From Bacillota bacterium (GTDB lineage: Bacteria; Bacillota; UBA4882; UBA8346), in contig JAEWZY010000020.1 in the NCBI GenBank assembly GCA_023394955.1, forward strand, positions 65,976 to 129,975: a DNA stretch of 64,000 nucleotides, written 5' to 3'. The notes beneath the pieces are model-generated. The model did no database searches and was not told the DNA's origin. It was given only the letters and a program-made list of their open reading frames with translations. The position numbers were made by a program, and so were the translations under genes. Each line of letters begins with the position of its first letter. Position 1 is the stretch's first letter. Below, piece after piece: positions 1 through 9,031 of this stretch.

Positions 1-1
1 T

Positions 2-253
2 CCTGAAGTCAACGAAGAAGAGGCCATTCGATTCGCCAATTCAATCCGACAAATAATTGGTCATCATCAATTCTTGGTTGCCGATGACAAATTTATTTCA
101 ATAACCCTTAGTATCGGCGTTGCAAGTTATCCGTTGGTTTCCAACAGCTATGAAGGATTACTGCAACTGGCCGATGGAGCGTTATACGAAGCCAAAAATT
201 CCGGACGCAACAAAGTTTGTGTCGCAACTCCCAAGGCAGAGGTTGCACATTAA
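2..253 (+). CDS. GGDEF-domain protein, C-terminal end (partial)
   Basis: The gene runs in from the left edge and ends at TAA 251-253, leaving 83 codons. The readable part holds the back half of a GGDEF (diguanylate cyclase) domain: the ITLSIGVASYP strand, then LLQLADGALYEAKNSGRNKV, the family's typical closing helix. The GG[DE]EF active-site loop lies outside the window, so whether it makes cyclic di-GMP cannot be judged. Upstream domains are unknown. An inverted repeat follows about 60 bp downstream. Confidence 0.85.
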   Translation, partial: PEVNEEEAIRFANSIRQIIGHHQFLVADDKFISITLSIGVASYPLVSNSYEGLLQLADGALYEAKNSGRNKVCVATPKAEVAH

Positions 254-312
254 ATAGGCTTGCGCCTATGGAAAATAGCCTCCCCTTACTTGATTGTTCG
301 GGGTATTCTTTA

Positions 313-349
313 GTTAAAACTCAATCGCAGTGAGTGATTGAGTTTTAAC
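313..349 (+). terminator. Perfect 14-bp inverted repeat after the GGDEF gene
   Basis: Arms 313-326 and 336-349 are perfectly complementary with a 9-nt loop. The stem is AT-rich and its T-run lies inside the 3' arm, so it could be a terminator for the GGDEF gene or an operator just upstream of the serC promoter. Confidence 0.5.
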
Positions 350-386
350 AATTTAGAAAAGTATTGGTGAATATTATAACAAACGC

Positions 387-415
387 TTGAACAAACATGT
401 CAGAAAAGTTATAAT
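387..415 (+). promoter_or_regulatory. Probable housekeeping sigma promoter of serC
   Basis: TTGAAC at 387-392 and a perfect TATAAT at 410-415 are separated by 17 bp. This is the expected vegetative promoter layout, and it lies 38 bp upstream of the chosen serC start. Confidence 0.7.
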
Positions 416-453
416 GACAGCATAATATCTTGGAATTAATGGGAGGAAGAATG

Positions 454-1542
454 ATGACTGAAAGAGTTTATAATTTTTCTCCGGGTCCAGCGATTCTTCC
501 GCTAGAAGTCCTGGAAGAAGCCCAACGTGAATTGGTTAATTATCATGATACCGGTATGTCTATTTTGGAGATGAGCCATCGGGGTAAGGATTATGAAGCC
601 GTTCAAAACGAAACTGAGACTTTATTTAAAGAATTGTTGAATGCTCCCGGCGATTATCAGGTTTTATTCATGGGTGGAGGGGCGAGCGCTCAATTTGCCA
701 TTACTGCGATGAACTTTTTAACGGAAGGCGCTGAAGCCGATTACATAGTGACCGGAAGTTTTGCTGCCAAAGCACAAGAGGAAGCGGTTCGGATTGGAAA
801 AGCGAATATCGCCGCGACAACTAAGGATACCAATTTCGATCGACTTCCCGGAATGGATGAGATTAAACTTAGCAAATCCCCGGTTTATGTACATATGACT
901 TCCAATAATACGATTTATGGGACTCAATGGCAAGAGATGCCGGACTTCAAGGGAATTCCATTGATTGCTGACATGTCCAGCGACATTCTCTCCCGCCCCT
1001 TCGACGTTTCAAAATTCGGCCTGATTTACGCAGGGGCCCAAAAGAACTTAGGCCCTGCGGGAGTAACTGTGGTTTTGATCAGTCCTGAAATGCTGGCCAA
1101 GGTCAATAAAGAAATACCGGTTATTTTCCAATATAGTGTTTTTGCTAAAAATAATTCTCTCTATAACACTCCTCCCACATTTGCTATTTATATAATCAAC
1201 TTGGTTTTAAAATGGATCAAGAAAAACGGCGGGTTAATTGCCATGGAAAAACGAAACCGTGAAAAAGCTGATTATATTTATGAGGCTATCGACAATAGTA
1301 ACGGCTTTTACAAAGGCCACTCCCAAAAAAAATTTCGTTCTCTGATGAATGTTACCTTTAGACTACCCAATGAAGAACTGGAGAGCCTATTTGTTAGCGA
1401 GGCCAAAAAGGCTAATTTGGTTGGAATCAAGGGACACCGCTCAGTTGGCGGAATGCGGGCTTCGATTTATAATGCCATGCCAATGGAGGGCTGTAAACTG
1501 CTAGCGGAACTAATGAAGGATTTTGCCAAGAAAAACGGGTGA
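454..1542 (+). CDS. serC: Phosphoserine aminotransferase
   Basis: Class V PLP aminotransferase that converts 3-phosphohydroxypyruvate and glutamate to 3-phosphoserine, the second step of serine synthesis; the same enzyme type also serves pyridoxine synthesis. The N-terminus reads RVYNFSPGPAILP, the SerC signature, and the PLP lysine is in AGAQKNLGPAG near residue 197. I chose ATG 454 (362 aa, the usual SerC length) because GGAGGA at 442-447 sits 6 nt upstream; ATG 451 and TTG 430 are in frame but worse placed. It is monocistronic, with its own promoter and a strong terminator. No serA is nearby. Confidence 0.95.
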   Translation: MTERVYNFSPGPAILPLEVLEEAQRELVNYHDTGMSILEMSHRGKDYEAVQNETETLFKELLNAPGDYQVLFMGGGASAQFAITAMNFLTEGAEADYIVTGSFAAKAQEEAVRIGKANIAATTKDTNFDRLPGMDEIKLSKSPVYVHMTSNNTIYGTQWQEMPDFKGIPLIADMSSDILSRPFDVSKFGLIYAGAQKNLGPAGVTVVLISPEMLAKVNKEIPVIFQYSVFAKNNSLYNTPPTFAIYIINLVLKWIKKNGGLIAMEKRNREKADYIYEAIDNSNGFYKGHSQKKFRSLMNVTFRLPNEELESLFVSEAKKANLVGIKGHRSVGGMRASIYNAMPMEGCKLLAELMKDFAKKNG

Positions 1543-1565
1543 AATAGTGTGGCTAAGAAACGGTT

Positions 1566-1591
1566 AGAAGGCTGAAAAGCCTTCTTTTTTT
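1566..1591 (+). terminator. Rho-independent terminator of serC
   Basis: An 8-bp stem (1566-1573 with 1578-1585) and a GAAA tetraloop are followed by a T-run, 24 bp after the serC stop. Confidence 0.85.
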
Positions 1592-1798
1592 ATTAATTGT
1601 GGTGAGCATATAAAAAGATTCATAAGTGTTTTTAGGCGCGGTTCTTTGTCAATTATTCACTGAGGGTTCGTTTATTAGTATCCAAGATAAAGAGGGTGTT
1701 ATTCTTAGAGTTTGAATAATACTCTAAATTACAGCTTAAAGTTCAATCCAATTTTTGCCGATAAATAAAGAGAAATGATTTTGGGATAGGGGAGTCAT

Positions 1799-2569
1799 AT
1801 GAAGTCACGCTCTTGGATGGGTTGGTTTCTATCAGTATTTTTATTAATCGCAAATTTCCAGGTTCACGGAGCAGACAATCGGTTGGTGGTTAACATTAAA
1901 AGTTTAGCGGCCAATATCGCTCAGCAGTTTGGCGCTGTTGAACTCCGGGTCGCCGCCGTCCAGGAAGACAAAGTATATTTGAATGCCGGAAAGAATAAAT
2001 TTATTGCGGAGGGCGCTATTTATCAAATTATTATGGATCAGGCTCCTTTCAATGATCCGGTGAGTAGGCGTAGACTGGGGAACTTAGAGACTATCATCGC
2101 TGAAGTTCAAATTGAATCTGTTCGTGATAGTTATTCCATCGCCCGGGTGTTAGATGGAAACCGTGGTGAACGGGAGATCGCCGTCGGTCAAAGGGCAGTT
2201 GCCCGCAAAACCAAAATATCGCTGGCGATCATCCCATTTGAATATCTTAACTCACTGGATCAGACTACACCTAGGATCGCCCAAGAAATAATGGCTGCTG
2301 AATTGATTAATAGCGGATGGTTTGTAGTAGCTGGAAGTGAAAAAACTGCGCAAGCAGCTGGAATGCTCCAAGCGGATACTCCCGGGACAGTCCGATTTAG
2401 TAAAAATATCGGAAACATGCTGGGCGTCGAATATGTTTTGTATGGATTCATAATTGATTCCCCAGGATATATGGAGATTCAATGCCGGATCCATAACACG
2501 GCTGACGGAATCGGAATTGCAGCTTCGACTATCCGAATTGAAGCTGATTTTGGGGATAACCATAAATGA
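1799..2569 (+). CDS. Exported FlgT/CsgG-like protein
   Basis: A 256-aa protein with a signal peptide (hydrophobic residues about 9-20, cleavage near VHG-A). Residues about 40-135 resemble the C-terminal domain of FlgT: a glycine-rich pattern of G-x-V, an EGAIYQI segment, a RRRLGNLE segment and a closing VGQRAV. Residues about 140-220 (SLAIIPFE, AQEIMAAELINSGWFVV, IGNMLGVEYVLYGFI) resemble the CsgG/TolB-N-like fold. Such proteins act in the periplasm or at the outer membrane of diderms. No flagellar or curli genes adjoin; the next genes act on surface polymers. An inverted repeat (TTAGAGT 1705-1711, ACTCTAA 1721-1727) lies upstream. The domain calls come from pattern recognition only. Confidence 0.55.
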   Translation: MKSRSWMGWFLSVFLLIANFQVHGADNRLVVNIKSLAANIAQQFGAVELRVAAVQEDKVYLNAGKNKFIAEGAIYQIIMDQAPFNDPVSRRRLGNLETIIAEVQIESVRDSYSIARVLDGNRGEREIAVGQRAVARKTKISLAIIPFEYLNSLDQTTPRIAQEIMAAELINSGWFVVAGSEKTAQAAGMLQADTPGTVRFSKNIGNMLGVEYVLYGFIIDSPGYMEIQCRIHNTADGIGIAASTIRIEADFGDNHK

Positions 2570-2602
2570 CTTAGTAACCAAGTAGCTAGAGGGAGTGAAT
2601 TG

Positions 2603-3790
2603 GTGAAACGGAATCAATGGTTTCTTTTTTCACTTTTTTTAATAGGATTTTTAGGGTCTCAGTTTCAGGAAATTTCCAAACCTCAACCAGTAATCGGAAC
2701 CGAACTTGGTCAGCGTTCCTTGACACTAAGCGCGGTGGGAGATGTAATAATGCATCTGCCCATAGTTGACTCCGCTCTAAAACCCGATGGTTCCTATGAC
2801 TTTCGCCCCATTTTTAGATATATTCGCCCTTACCTTAGCCAGGCGGAAATATCCGTAGCTGTCCTTGAAACTCAACTTGAAGCTCCAGGTAAAATGTACA
2901 GCGGCTATCCATGCTTTAATAGTCCGGGAGCCATAGCAGACGCCATACTTTGGAGCGGGATTGATCTGGTTTTCTTAGCGCATAATCACTCCTTAGATCA
3001 AGGGATGGCCGGCATCGATCATACCATTGCCTATTTGGATCGGATTGGATTGGATTACACTGGTTGCAATTCAAGCCCCAGGGGAAAAAGATATCGAATT
3101 ATTGAAAAAAACCAAATTAAGCTAGCATTCTTTTCTTATACCACTACGACTAACGGGATTCCGTTCCCTAAGGGAAAAGAATGGGCGGTAAACATGTTGG
3201 ATTACAAGCAAATAGCGGAGGACATCGCGAACGTAAAACAGGCTGGGGCCGACGGGGTTGTCTTTGGGCTTCATACCGGTAATGAATATTTTCGGGAACC
3301 TGCGCCTGAACAATTGGAAATTGTGAGAAAGTTATTAGCTCTGGGTGTGGATATCGTGTTGGGCAGCCATGTTCATGTGATTCAGCCGATCGAGATACCA
3401 TCCGGGGAGCCTTTAATTCCCGGGAGGAGAAGGACCTATTTTATCGCCTATTCCCTGGGTAATTTTTTATCTAATCAAAGATGGCGTTATAGCGATTGCG
3501 GCTTGATGGTCAGTTTAAAACTGATTAAAGAACCGGCTTGGCCAGGTATCCGTATTGTTGCCGCATCCTACCTCCCCCTTTGGGTTTATCGTTATTACGA
3601 GAGAAAAAAATTTCGCTATGAGATCATCCCCATCGACCAAGGGGGAGCCTACCGGGCTAGATTTCAAGGGCAACCCGAAATTCTAAATCAACTTGACCAA
3701 GTTAAAAAAGATACCGATGATTTAATTAACGGTTGGAATTTAACTAATCCTAAGAACATGCGAACTCCGACTCCGGTGGAATCTATATAA
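2603..3790 (+). CDS. CapA-family (PGA_cap) metallophosphoesterase-like protein
   Basis: About 395 aa with an N-terminal membrane anchor or signal (residues about 5-22) and an extracytoplasmic CapA domain. Diagnostic motifs are LSAVGDVIMH, ETQLEAPG, FLAHNHSLDQG and VLGSHVHVIQP, which match the poly-gamma-glutamate capsule synthesis family. The family has a calcineurin-like metal-binding fold, but no capB or capC is present here, so a role in capsule synthesis is not supported. GTG 2603 is preferred over TTG 2600 because GGGAG at 2591-2595 is 7 nt upstream. It lies 33 bp ahead of a polysaccharide deacetylase, probably as one transcript. Confidence 0.8.
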   Translation: MKRNQWFLFSLFLIGFLGSQFQEISKPQPVIGTELGQRSLTLSAVGDVIMHLPIVDSALKPDGSYDFRPIFRYIRPYLSQAEISVAVLETQLEAPGKMYSGYPCFNSPGAIADAILWSGIDLVFLAHNHSLDQGMAGIDHTIAYLDRIGLDYTGCNSSPRGKRYRIIEKNQIKLAFFSYTTTTNGIPFPKGKEWAVNMLDYKQIAEDIANVKQAGADGVVFGLHTGNEYFREPAPEQLEIVRKLLALGVDIVLGSHVHVIQPIEIPSGEPLIPGRRRTYFIAYSLGNFLSNQRWRYSDCGLMVSLKLIKEPAWPGIRIVAASYLPLWVYRYYERKKFRYEIIPIDQGGAYRARFQGQPEILNQLDQVKKDTDDLINGWNLTNPKNMRTPTPVESI

Positions 3791-3823
3791 GGTGAAATAA
3801 TACACTTTCATTAAGGAGAAGCT

Positions 3824-4885
3824 ATGAAGAAAGTACTTACAACTTTTGTTGGGATGCTAATTTGTTTGATTTCAGCGTCTTTTTTATTTATCAAAGCTCA
3901 AGACCGGGAAATTGAAGGACAAAAAGAACCGGTCTTGATTCCAGCTTTAATCTACCATCGGATAACACCAAAAGCTTTAAGTATTTATGATTATACTCCG
4001 GAACAACTGGAAGGACACTTGGAGTATTTTAGGGAACATGAATATACTCCAATCACAGCCTTACAAATGGTGGAAATGTTGGCGGTTCCTGAAAAACTGC
4101 CGAAAAAACCAGTAGTATTGACTTTCGATGATGGACATAAGAGTCACTACACAGCAGTATTTCCTTTGCTAAAAAGGTATGGTTATCAAGGTACTTTTTT
4201 TGTATATCCTGATGTAATTGCTGAAAAAAGCGAAAAACAATTGACTTGGGATGAATTACGGACAATGAGAAGGGAAGGTATGGATATCCAGTCCCATACT
4301 AAATCACATCCATATCTGACTCAAGCCGGGAAAAATCAAAGCCCGGCAGAGTATCATAGATGGTTACGAAGTGAAATCTACGATTCAAAGCGGATATTGG
4401 AGGAAAAATTACAGCAAAAAGTGGACTTGCTGGCCTATCCTTACGGTTGGTTTAATCAGACTATTGAAGCAATGGCGGTTCAAGCCGGGTACCGCGGCAT
4501 ATTCACGGTGAATTGGGGAGTAAATTCACCGGCCGAAAACCCATTACGAATTAAAAGGCGGGTTATGGAGAATACCATGGGTCAAGCGGATTTAAATGAA
4601 ATATTAACCGCGAAGCCGCTGCCGATCGAGATTATTCAACCGGAAGACACCGCTAGACTCAGACAAGCCCCGGTAGTTAAGTTTAAAATTACTGATCCTC
4701 GAATCGAAAGGGTTGAAATTAAAGTCCGTTCGATTACCGGTCAATTAACCAAAGATCAGGACGGTTTATTTACCTGGCCAGGCTTAATAAGGTCAAATCC
4801 TGGTTACCATATGATTGTAATCAGGGGTTTTGATCCGGAAAACCAACCATTGATTAATTCTTGGGGTTTCGATTATCAAAAATAA
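3824..4885 (+). CDS. Exported polysaccharide deacetylase (NodB/CE4 family)
   Basis: A 353-aa protein with a signal peptide or anchor (residues about 5-25). The NodB domain shows the catalytic TFDDGH motif near residue 100 and the metal-binding SHTKSHPYL motif near residue 158, then the conserved AYPYGWFN segment. It should remove N-acetyl groups from peptidoglycan or another surface glycan. The last ~80 residues (from PIEIIQPED) look like an Ig-like domain that could bind the polymer. The start ATG 3824 has AAGGAG upstream. Its neighbour is the CapA-like gene. The exact substrate cannot be read from sequence. Confidence 0.85.
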   Translation: MKKVLTTFVGMLICLISASFLFIKAQDREIEGQKEPVLIPALIYHRITPKALSIYDYTPEQLEGHLEYFREHEYTPITALQMVEMLAVPEKLPKKPVVLTFDDGHKSHYTAVFPLLKRYGYQGTFFVYPDVIAEKSEKQLTWDELRTMRREGMDIQSHTKSHPYLTQAGKNQSPAEYHRWLRSEIYDSKRILEEKLQQKVDLLAYPYGWFNQTIEAMAVQAGYRGIFTVNWGVNSPAENPLRIKRRVMENTMGQADLNEILTAKPLPIEIIQPEDTARLRQAPVVKFKITDPRIERVEIKVRSITGQLTKDQDGLFTWPGLIRSNPGYHMIVIRGFDPENQPLINSWGFDYQK

Positions 4886-4945
4886 AGGTGAAACGGGCCG
4901 GTCTCAAGGCGGTTAGGATATTACATTGCTACGTCTTTTCAGGGT

Positions 4946-5062
4946 TATAATTTAGAGATAGGGAAATCCATTTTTCTTTGTTGGAATTTTTCTATGAATA
5001 AAGTTTACGGCCAAGTTTCTTCAGGGGTTCAAGGGACGATCTTTAGATCGTCCTTTCAGTTT
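4946..5062 (+). ncRNA. Possible small RNA or leader between a TATAAT box and a terminator hairpin
   Basis: The 316-bp gap after the deacetylase gene holds a perfect TATAAT at 4946-4951 and, about 80 nt later, an 11-bp hairpin (5031-5041 with 5046-5056, one G.U pair) followed by CAGTTTTT. No ORF lies between. No convincing -35 box is visible, so the hairpin may simply terminate the capA-deacetylase transcript. Confidence 0.3.
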
Positions 5063-5064
5063 TT
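5031..5064 (+). terminator. Rho-independent terminator
   Basis: GGACGATC and GATCGTCC form the core of the hairpin with a 4-nt loop, followed by a T-run. It probably ends transcription from the deacetylase side, ahead of the BON gene. Confidence 0.7.
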
Positions 5065-5201
5065 CGTGAATTATTATCCCAGGTGATTCATATAGCTAAA
5101 AATAGTCTTAAAAGTTGGTGGTTGTTTGATTTAGATTAAGACAGTTTAAAAAAAAATATTACAGAAATAATACTCTTGAACTACTAGTAAGGGGGTTGGT
5201 G

Positions 5202-6104
5202 ATGGTTTCCGAATTTTATCAAGAACTGACTAATAAGATTAACAATCGTTTAGCCGGAGACCGGCGATTGGCGGCTTATGCGCTAAAGGCTAAAGCTTAC
5301 GAGGATGGTTTGGTTAGAATCCAAGGGATAGTGGATGTACTAAAAGAACGAGAAGAAGCAGAGAAACTCATTAGAACCTTTCCAGATGTTAAAAGGGTAG
5401 AAAACAATGTTACAGTTTGTACCGATGGCGGAATCGACGATGAGGATGTGGCCTTTGAAATTAGCGAGGAACTTTTAGCTAACCCGGAAATACCTGATTC
5501 GGTAGGGGTAAAGGTTAGCGGTGGCCAAGTCAAATTAGTTGGAAGTATTCAAAACCAAAGCCAGGCTTTGGAAGCTATTGAGACCGCCGGAAAAGCGAGA
5601 GGAGTCAGGGAAGTCCGCAACCAACTAAAATACAGCGCAGAACTTGATGACGCCAGCATCACCAATCGGGTCCAAATTGCCTTATTGGAAGAAGTCCAAA
5701 TAGTTCCTGGGCGAGTCAAGGTGATTACTGAAGATGGTACAGTAATTTTATGGGGAAATGGTTCCGAAGAAGAGATCAAAAAAGCGGTGGAAGTAGCAGC
5801 CAGGGTCCCGGGGGTTAAGTCGATCAAAAATAGCTTCATCCGGGAACAGACTGAGCTGGATGATCAAATAGTCCTAAAAGCAATGGAAATAATCGCTGCT
5901 AACCCTTTTTTAGATGAAATGCCGATAAATATCGAAGTTGAGGATGGTAGGATAGTATTTTCGGGTATAGTTGATTCCTTAGAAGCTAAGCGGGGAATCG
6001 ACGGGGTTATTCATGAGGTAATAATGAATCTGAAACCAGCTGCCTTTAAGGTGGATAATCAAGTGAGATTGGTTGAAAGGGTTAGCCAGGAGTTTGCGGA
6101 TTAA
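5202..6104 (+). CDS. Multi-BON-domain protein
   Basis: About 300 aa with no signal peptide, made of four repeats of roughly 65-75 residues. Each shows the BON pattern: an amphipathic helix, a V.V..G.V.L.G-type strand pair, and a second helix ending in GV..V.N. Examples are DGLVRIQGIVD, GGQVKLVGSIQ, DGTVILWGNG and DGRIVFSGIVD. BON domains usually bind membranes or ligands, as in OsmY, but those are exported; this one appears cytoplasmic. ATG 5202 follows the run AAGGGGG. It converges with cca and overlaps its end by 23 bp. The function is unknown. Confidence 0.75.
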   Translation: MVSEFYQELTNKINNRLAGDRRLAAYALKAKAYEDGLVRIQGIVDVLKEREEAEKLIRTFPDVKRVENNVTVCTDGGIDDEDVAFEISEELLANPEIPDSVGVKVSGGQVKLVGSIQNQSQALEAIETAGKARGVREVRNQLKYSAELDDASITNRVQIALLEEVQIVPGRVKVITEDGTVILWGNGSEEEIKKAVEVAARVPGVKSIKNSFIREQTELDDQIVLKAMEIIAANPFLDEMPINIEVEDGRIVFSGIVDSLEAKRGIDGVIHEVIMNLKPAAFKVDNQVRLVERVSQEFAD

Positions 6105-7488
6105 CCCGTTCGGAACTGATATATTTTCGGGCCAAATCCAGCAGCAGTTCTTTATGGTTGAGAGCGGGGTCATTAATAACCGTTTCCGAAAGGTACGCTA
6201 TTATTTTCCCAACCAAAGGCCCGGGAGTGATGCCTAATTGTTCGATTAAATCGTGGCCGTTTAAAGCCAACTTATTTTGACTATTATTAGCGGCGCTGGT
6301 TTTGAGAATAACATGAATCCTTTCGGATAAATCATTCCAATATTCATAGGTGGCGGCAGTAATCTTTCCGGTAGCGATAATATCGGCGCGACGCAGTTCC
6401 AAGAGATCGGGAATGTTCTCCGATCCAACTTTGGAGATGAGTCTTCGTACTGCTGCGTCACTGACATTTGGTTGGTAAAAAAACATATGCCAGCGGATGA
6501 GCAAGGCTACTTTCTGGATTAACTTCCGCGGGTAACGTAGCCGCGTTAGAATATCGCGGCTTAAATCAGCTCCCTTTTGATCGTGCCCATAAAAGTGAAG
6601 GCCGGATTGGGTAATGGTTACCGAACATGGCTTGGCTATATCGTGAAGTAAAGCGGCTAGCCGTAAGTGGAGTAAAGGTTTAATTTCCGCGGTAGCGGAC
6701 AGTGAATGTTCCTGGAGGTATGAGTATATTTCGGGATAGAGTTCATTTTGGCCGAAGAATTCCGGAATAATCTGTGATAGTAAGCGGCTTTGGTTCAAAC
6801 CAATCAGCCCTTTACGGACTGCTTTGGCTAACAATAATTTGCTGAACTCTTCCCGGATTCTTTCGCGACTAATCGATTGGGCCCATCGGGGATTAACCGC
6901 CCGTTCGGTTTCTCGTTCGACGGTTAAATCGTGAGAGGCCATTAAACGATATAAGCGATACATTCGTAATCCGTCTTCTTCAAAGCGGACCCGGGGATCT
7001 CCAACAGTTCTAATAATGCGGCGCCGACAATCGGTCCGCCCACCGTAAGGATCGATTAACTCTCCGTTCCTGAAATCATAAGCCATAGCATTGATGGTAA
7101 AATCACGTCTGGCCAAATCATTGACGATGTTGGAGCCGAAGCGAACCTGATCCGGCCGGCGGCCATCACTATATCCCAATTCCTCGCGAAGGGTGGTGAT
7201 CTCCAATTGGTGCCCCTCAAAATCAACAGTAATCGTGCCGAACCGTTTACCGGTTGAAAATGTTTGAGGATAGATCTTTTCTACTTCATCTGGAAGGGCA
7301 TCGGTAGCCAGATCCCAGTCGGAAGGTTCGATGCCCCATAATAAATCCCGGACCGCGCCACCCACTAAATAGACGGCGTTTTGGTTGCTCATTAAAATAC
7401 GGGCGGCTTTCCTAACCCAGCATGGAATTACTCTGAAATTATGTTTTTCAGTGGTGGTAAGGTTATAACGAAAAGGTTCGGAAGCCAT
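6082..7488 (-). CDS. cca: CCA tRNA nucleotidyltransferase
   Basis: A 468-aa class II nucleotidyltransferase. The head has YLVGGAVRDLLWG and the metal-binding DWDLATDA, then RRDFTINAMAYD, the template region of CCA-adding/poly(A) polymerase enzymes. An HD domain follows (LAALLHDIAKP near residue 280). It adds or repairs the 3'-CCA end of tRNAs. It lies 52 bp downstream of the polyferredoxin gene and probably shares its transcript. An AGGAG lies about 14 nt upstream of ATG 7488, a rather long spacing, but a stop codon directly precedes the ATG, so no longer form is possible. CCA-adding and A-adding forms cannot be separated by eye. Confidence 0.93.
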   Translation of the reverse strand: MASEPFRYNLTTTEKHNFRVIPCWVRKAARILMSNQNAVYLVGGAVRDLLWGIEPSDWDLATDALPDEVEKIYPQTFSTGKRFGTITVDFEGHQLEITTLREELGYSDGRRPDQVRFGSNIVNDLARRDFTINAMAYDFRNGELIDPYGGRTDCRRRIIRTVGDPRVRFEEDGLRMYRLYRLMASHDLTVERETERAVNPRWAQSISRERIREEFSKLLLAKAVRKGLIGLNQSRLLSQIIPEFFGQNELYPEIYSYLQEHSLSATAEIKPLLHLRLAALLHDIAKPCSVTITQSGLHFYGHDQKGADLSRDILTRLRYPRKLIQKVALLIRWHMFFYQPNVSDAAVRRLISKVGSENIPDLLELRRADIIATGKITAATYEYWNDLSERIHVILKTSAANNSQNKLALNGHDLIEQLGITPGPLVGKIIAYLSETVINDPALNHKELLLDLARKYISSERVNPQTPG

Positions 7489-7540
7489 TTAAATAATTAT
7501 TTCTCCTATGATAATTTTCTCCTTATTACCTTTAAAAAGC

Positions 7541-8797
7541 CTATTGACTTGAAATGTTTGGGCCTGCGCTTTGAGTTTTATATGATTTAGATTTGCGCTT
7601 ATTTAAGAAAGACAACCTGATCGCCGAATAACGACAGATATTGGCGCAACGGTGACAGATAATGCATTCCGAGGATTCTATCGTTGGAACATCAGTGTAT
7701 GGATTAACCGATGAAATCATATTCATTGAACAAATTTCCGGTTGGCTGCATTTTCCACAAGCGATACAGGCATCTGAGTCTGGTCTCATCTTTAAAAGGC
7801 TAAACCGGGAAGTGATTGTTAAAATCGCCCCCAATGGACAAAGATAACGACAAAAGAATCTTTCAATCAGAATTGATCCGATCATTACAATAATTAATAA
7901 ACCGGTAGCTGTAAAAGACCCTTTAAAGGTGAAAAGGATGTGAAACGGGTCGTAATTGTTCCAGAGATTAGACATGGCTGACCAAGAAAGAAGAATACCA
8001 CCAAATAGTAATAAAAATCGAAAGTAAGAGAAAACCCGATCCAATAATGATGGAAATCGAAGCTTGAGATTTTCAGGATGGATAAACTCTTGGGCGGCTC
8101 CGATGGGGCAGGCCCATCCACAAAAGAATCTCCCGACAAACAATGACAGGATAATAGGAATCCCTACCAAAACCAGAGAATCAACGAATTTGCCCCCCGT
8201 TTGGACAGGTAAAGAAAAAATCGAATTAATGGGATTAACAGTATTGCCAAGATAAAACCCAAAAACAACAAGGTTGATAAAGAGAAGCGGTTTGCGGAAT
8301 GAGGTTTTCCCGCAAAGAAACACAACGATACTTATGGTTAAAAATAAGTACCATAGTTTCATTTTTAACGGATTCGCCGACCACCATTGGATTACTTTGG
8401 CGAGGGTATCGGGATTTTGAGGTTTAGTAATCTCCGGTAAAGAATTTAAGACAATATTTTCTGTGGTAGTATCGGTAGCGGTATTAATTGATCTTAAATC
8501 GGATTCTTTGGGAGCCGATTGTTGCCATGATGTTTCCGAAAGAGGATGGTTTTCGTTATTCGGTTTGAATGAGGTTACACTTTCGTTATTTTGATCGGGA
8601 CCATCATTATCGCTAAATGTTTCGGGATAATGACTTGTTTGCTCAACGCCGGTAGAAACAGCCGGGTCTACTTCAACGGCAGACTGATTATCGATAGAGG
8701 CCGCCTCCGTCGCTAGCGCCTGAATACCTTCGTTAAGTGAAGAGCATAGTATTACTATAAAAAAACTTAAGCAGATCAGAATCTCAATTTTTTTCAT
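7541..8797 (-). CDS. NapH/NosR-like membrane polyferredoxin with a long polar insert
   Basis: A 418-aa protein. A signal or anchor (residues about 5-25) is followed by ~110 residues of acidic, Ser/Thr/Asn-rich low-complexity sequence, then several membrane helices. The helices carry the Fer4_5 motifs FFCGWACPIGAAQE and FFCRYLCPLGAIL. The C-terminal domain has two cysteine clusters (ACIACGKCSQPEIC and CIICHRCANIC) for [4Fe-4S] centres. The family passes electrons between the membrane quinone or flavin pool and partner reductases. No partner is visible, so the physiological acceptor is unknown. The low-complexity region is unusual for the family. A GGGGTGA sits about 7 nt ahead of ATG 8797. Confidence 0.82.
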   Translation of the reverse strand: MKKIEILICLSFFIVILCSSLNEGIQALATEAASIDNQSAVEVDPAVSTGVEQTSHYPETFSDNDGPDQNNESVTSFKPNNENHPLSETSWQQSAPKESDLRSINTATDTTTENIVLNSLPEITKPQNPDTLAKVIQWWSANPLKMKLWYLFLTISIVVFLCGKTSFRKPLLFINLVVFGFYLGNTVNPINSIFSLPVQTGGKFVDSLVLVGIPIILSLFVGRFFCGWACPIGAAQEFIHPENLKLRFPSLLDRVFSYFRFLLLFGGILLSWSAMSNLWNNYDPFHILFTFKGSFTATGLLIIVMIGSILIERFFCRYLCPLGAILTITSRFSLLKMRPDSDACIACGKCSQPEICSMNMISSVNPYTDVPTIESSECIICHRCANICRYSAIRLSFLNKRKSKSYKTQSAGPNISSQ

Positions 8798-8854
8798 TCA
8801 AATTCACCCCATTATTTATAGATAAGTAGGCTTTAAATTTTGACTGTTGATGCT

Positions 8855-8878
8855 AAAAAGACCCCTATAACAGGGTGC
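8855..8878 (-). terminator. Weak terminator-like hairpin after the 44-aa ORF
   Basis: On the minus strand ACCCT and AGGGG-type arms with a short loop are followed by CTTTTT, about 20 nt after the small gene's stop. The stem is short and imperfect. Confidence 0.35.
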
Positions 8879-8896
8879 CGCTTAGTAAAAGATAAG

Positions 8897-9031
8897 TTAT
8901 TTTTCCGGTTTAGCATTGGAAAGCAGGTCTTTTGATTCAAGGAATATGAGTTGTTTTATTTTCAAAAAGTCGGATCCCAAAACATTTATGATTAATTCAA
9001 AATAGACAGATTCTTCAACCTTTCTAGACAA
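8897..9031 (-). CDS. Small protein, 44 aa, unknown function
   Basis: A short minus-strand frame starts at TTG 9031 behind a very strong GGAGGA (7-8 nt spacing) and ends at TAA. The product begins MSRKVEESVYFELIINVLG and is amphipathic, charged at both ends, with a hydrophobic middle (ELIINVLGSDFLKIKQLIFL). No membrane segment or family is recognised. A weak hairpin with a T-run follows at 8855-8878. It is divergent from spoIID, so it may be a sporulation-linked small protein, but that rests on position only. Confidence 0.5.
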   Translation of the reverse strand: MSRKVEESVYFELIINVLGSDFLKIKQLIFLESKDLLSNAKPEK

